From assembly GCA_024699575.1 (NCBI GenBank), contig JAILPF010000076.1:1-6255 (forward strand): a stretch of DNA of 6,255 nucleotides, read 5' to 3'. The notes beneath the pieces are model-generated. The model saw only the letters and a program-made list of their open reading frames with translations, was not told where the DNA came from and ran no database searches. The stretch comes from Acetatifactor sp. GTDB taxonomy: Bacteria > Bacillota > Clostridia > Lachnospirales > Lachnospiraceae. Of the stretch, positions 5,819 to 6,255 are shown piece after piece (position 1 is the first letter of the stretch; the number at the start of each line of letters is the position of its first letter). Made by a program: the position numbers and the translations under genes.

Positions 5819-6255
5819 ATGAAAAATGTTTACTTGATTGCAAATGCACATTTGGATCCGGTGTGGCTGTGGCGATGGGAGGAAGGATATGCGGAGGCTT
5901 TATCCACATTCCGCACCGCGTGCGAGCTTACAGATGAATTCCCGGAATTTGTTTTTAACCATAATGAGAGTATTTTATATGAATGGGTTAAGGAAAGCGA
6001 CCCTGAATTGTTCGCAACCATTAAAGAGAAAGTAAAAAACGGTAAATGGCATATTATGGGCGGGTGGTTTCTGCAACCTGATTGTAACATGCCTGCAGGA
6101 GAATCCATTGTCAGAAATATTTTAAAGGGAAGAAAGTTTTTTAAAGAGAATTTTGATGTTGCACCGACTACAGCCGTTAATTTTGATTCTTTTGGTCATT
6201 CCAAAGGGCTGGTACAGATTCTGACGCAGTCAGGATATGATTCCTATGTGGTATG
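5819..6255 (+). CDS. GH38 alpha-mannosidase (partial, only N-terminal 145 residues in window)
   Basis: This is the start of a glycoside hydrolase family 38 enzyme, a zinc-dependent retaining alpha-mannosidase that releases mannose from alpha-mannosides. The visible part belongs to the catalytic N-terminal domain. AHLDPVWLWRW (10-20) contains the zinc-binding H11-x-D13 pair. GGWFLQPDCNMPAGES (81-96) is the conserved substrate-site stretch. NFDSFGHS (121-128) carries D123, by family analogy both the nucleophile and a zinc ligand. The remaining zinc histidine and the C-terminal domains lie beyond the edge; family members are commonly 800-1050 residues. There is no signal peptide, so the enzyme should act in the cytoplasm on imported sugar. 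GGGGAG (5807-5812) lies six bases before the ATG. The gene follows the transporter genes on the same strand, behind a hairpin terminator, which supports an alpha-mannoside or N-glycan fragment as the transported substrate. Confidence 0.93.
   Translation, partial: MKNVYLIANAHLDPVWLWRWEEGYAEALSTFRTACELTDEFPEFVFNHNESILYEWVKESDPELFATIKEKVKNGKWHIMGGWFLQPDCNMPAGESIVRNILKGRKFFKENFDVAPTTAVNFDSFGHSKGLVQILTQSGYDSYVV

Overview
The window looks like a chromosomal segment of a low-to-moderate G+C Gram-positive anaerobe, most likely a gut Clostridia species of the Lachnospiraceae type. The reasons are strong AGGAGG-type ribosome binding sites, a Gram-positive style lipoprotein, a YitT-family membrane protein with a DUF2179 tail, and a sugar ABC transporter with no ATPase gene of its own. 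The taxon is inferred from style and gene content, not from a marker gene.

Left part (1-2270): two divergently transcribed genes share a roughly 170-bp spacer. On the minus strand is trkA, the cytosolic NAD(H)-binding regulator of Trk/Ktr-type potassium uptake; it is cut by the left edge, with about 395 residues present. On the plus strand is a YitT-family integral membrane protein of unknown transport role, closed by a strong Rho-independent terminator at 2243-2270.

Middle (2271-2543): an A-rich intergenic region holds a good sigma-A type promoter (TTGACA-17-TATTAT). It also holds two copies of a 16-bp palindrome, one at the predicted transcription start and one 186 bp upstream. I read this as a repressor operator pair for the operon that follows.

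Right part (2544-6255): a carbohydrate-utilisation operon in the order permease (MalF/UgpA type), permease (MalG/UgpE type), lipoprotein sugar-binding protein, and a GH38 alpha-mannosidase cut by the right edge. The binding protein would capture an oligosaccharide outside the cell, the two permeases would import it with a shared ATPase encoded elsewhere, and the mannosidase, which shows no signal peptide, would release mannose in the cytoplasm. Alpha-mannosides such as host or yeast N-glycan fragments are the natural guess for substrate. A long hairpin followed by seven Ts lies between the binding-protein and mannosidase genes and probably sets unequal expression of the two. I saw no RNA genes, insertion sequences or CRISPR arrays. 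Nothing here amounts to a clearly new system; the operator pair and the intra-operon terminator are the most informative signals.
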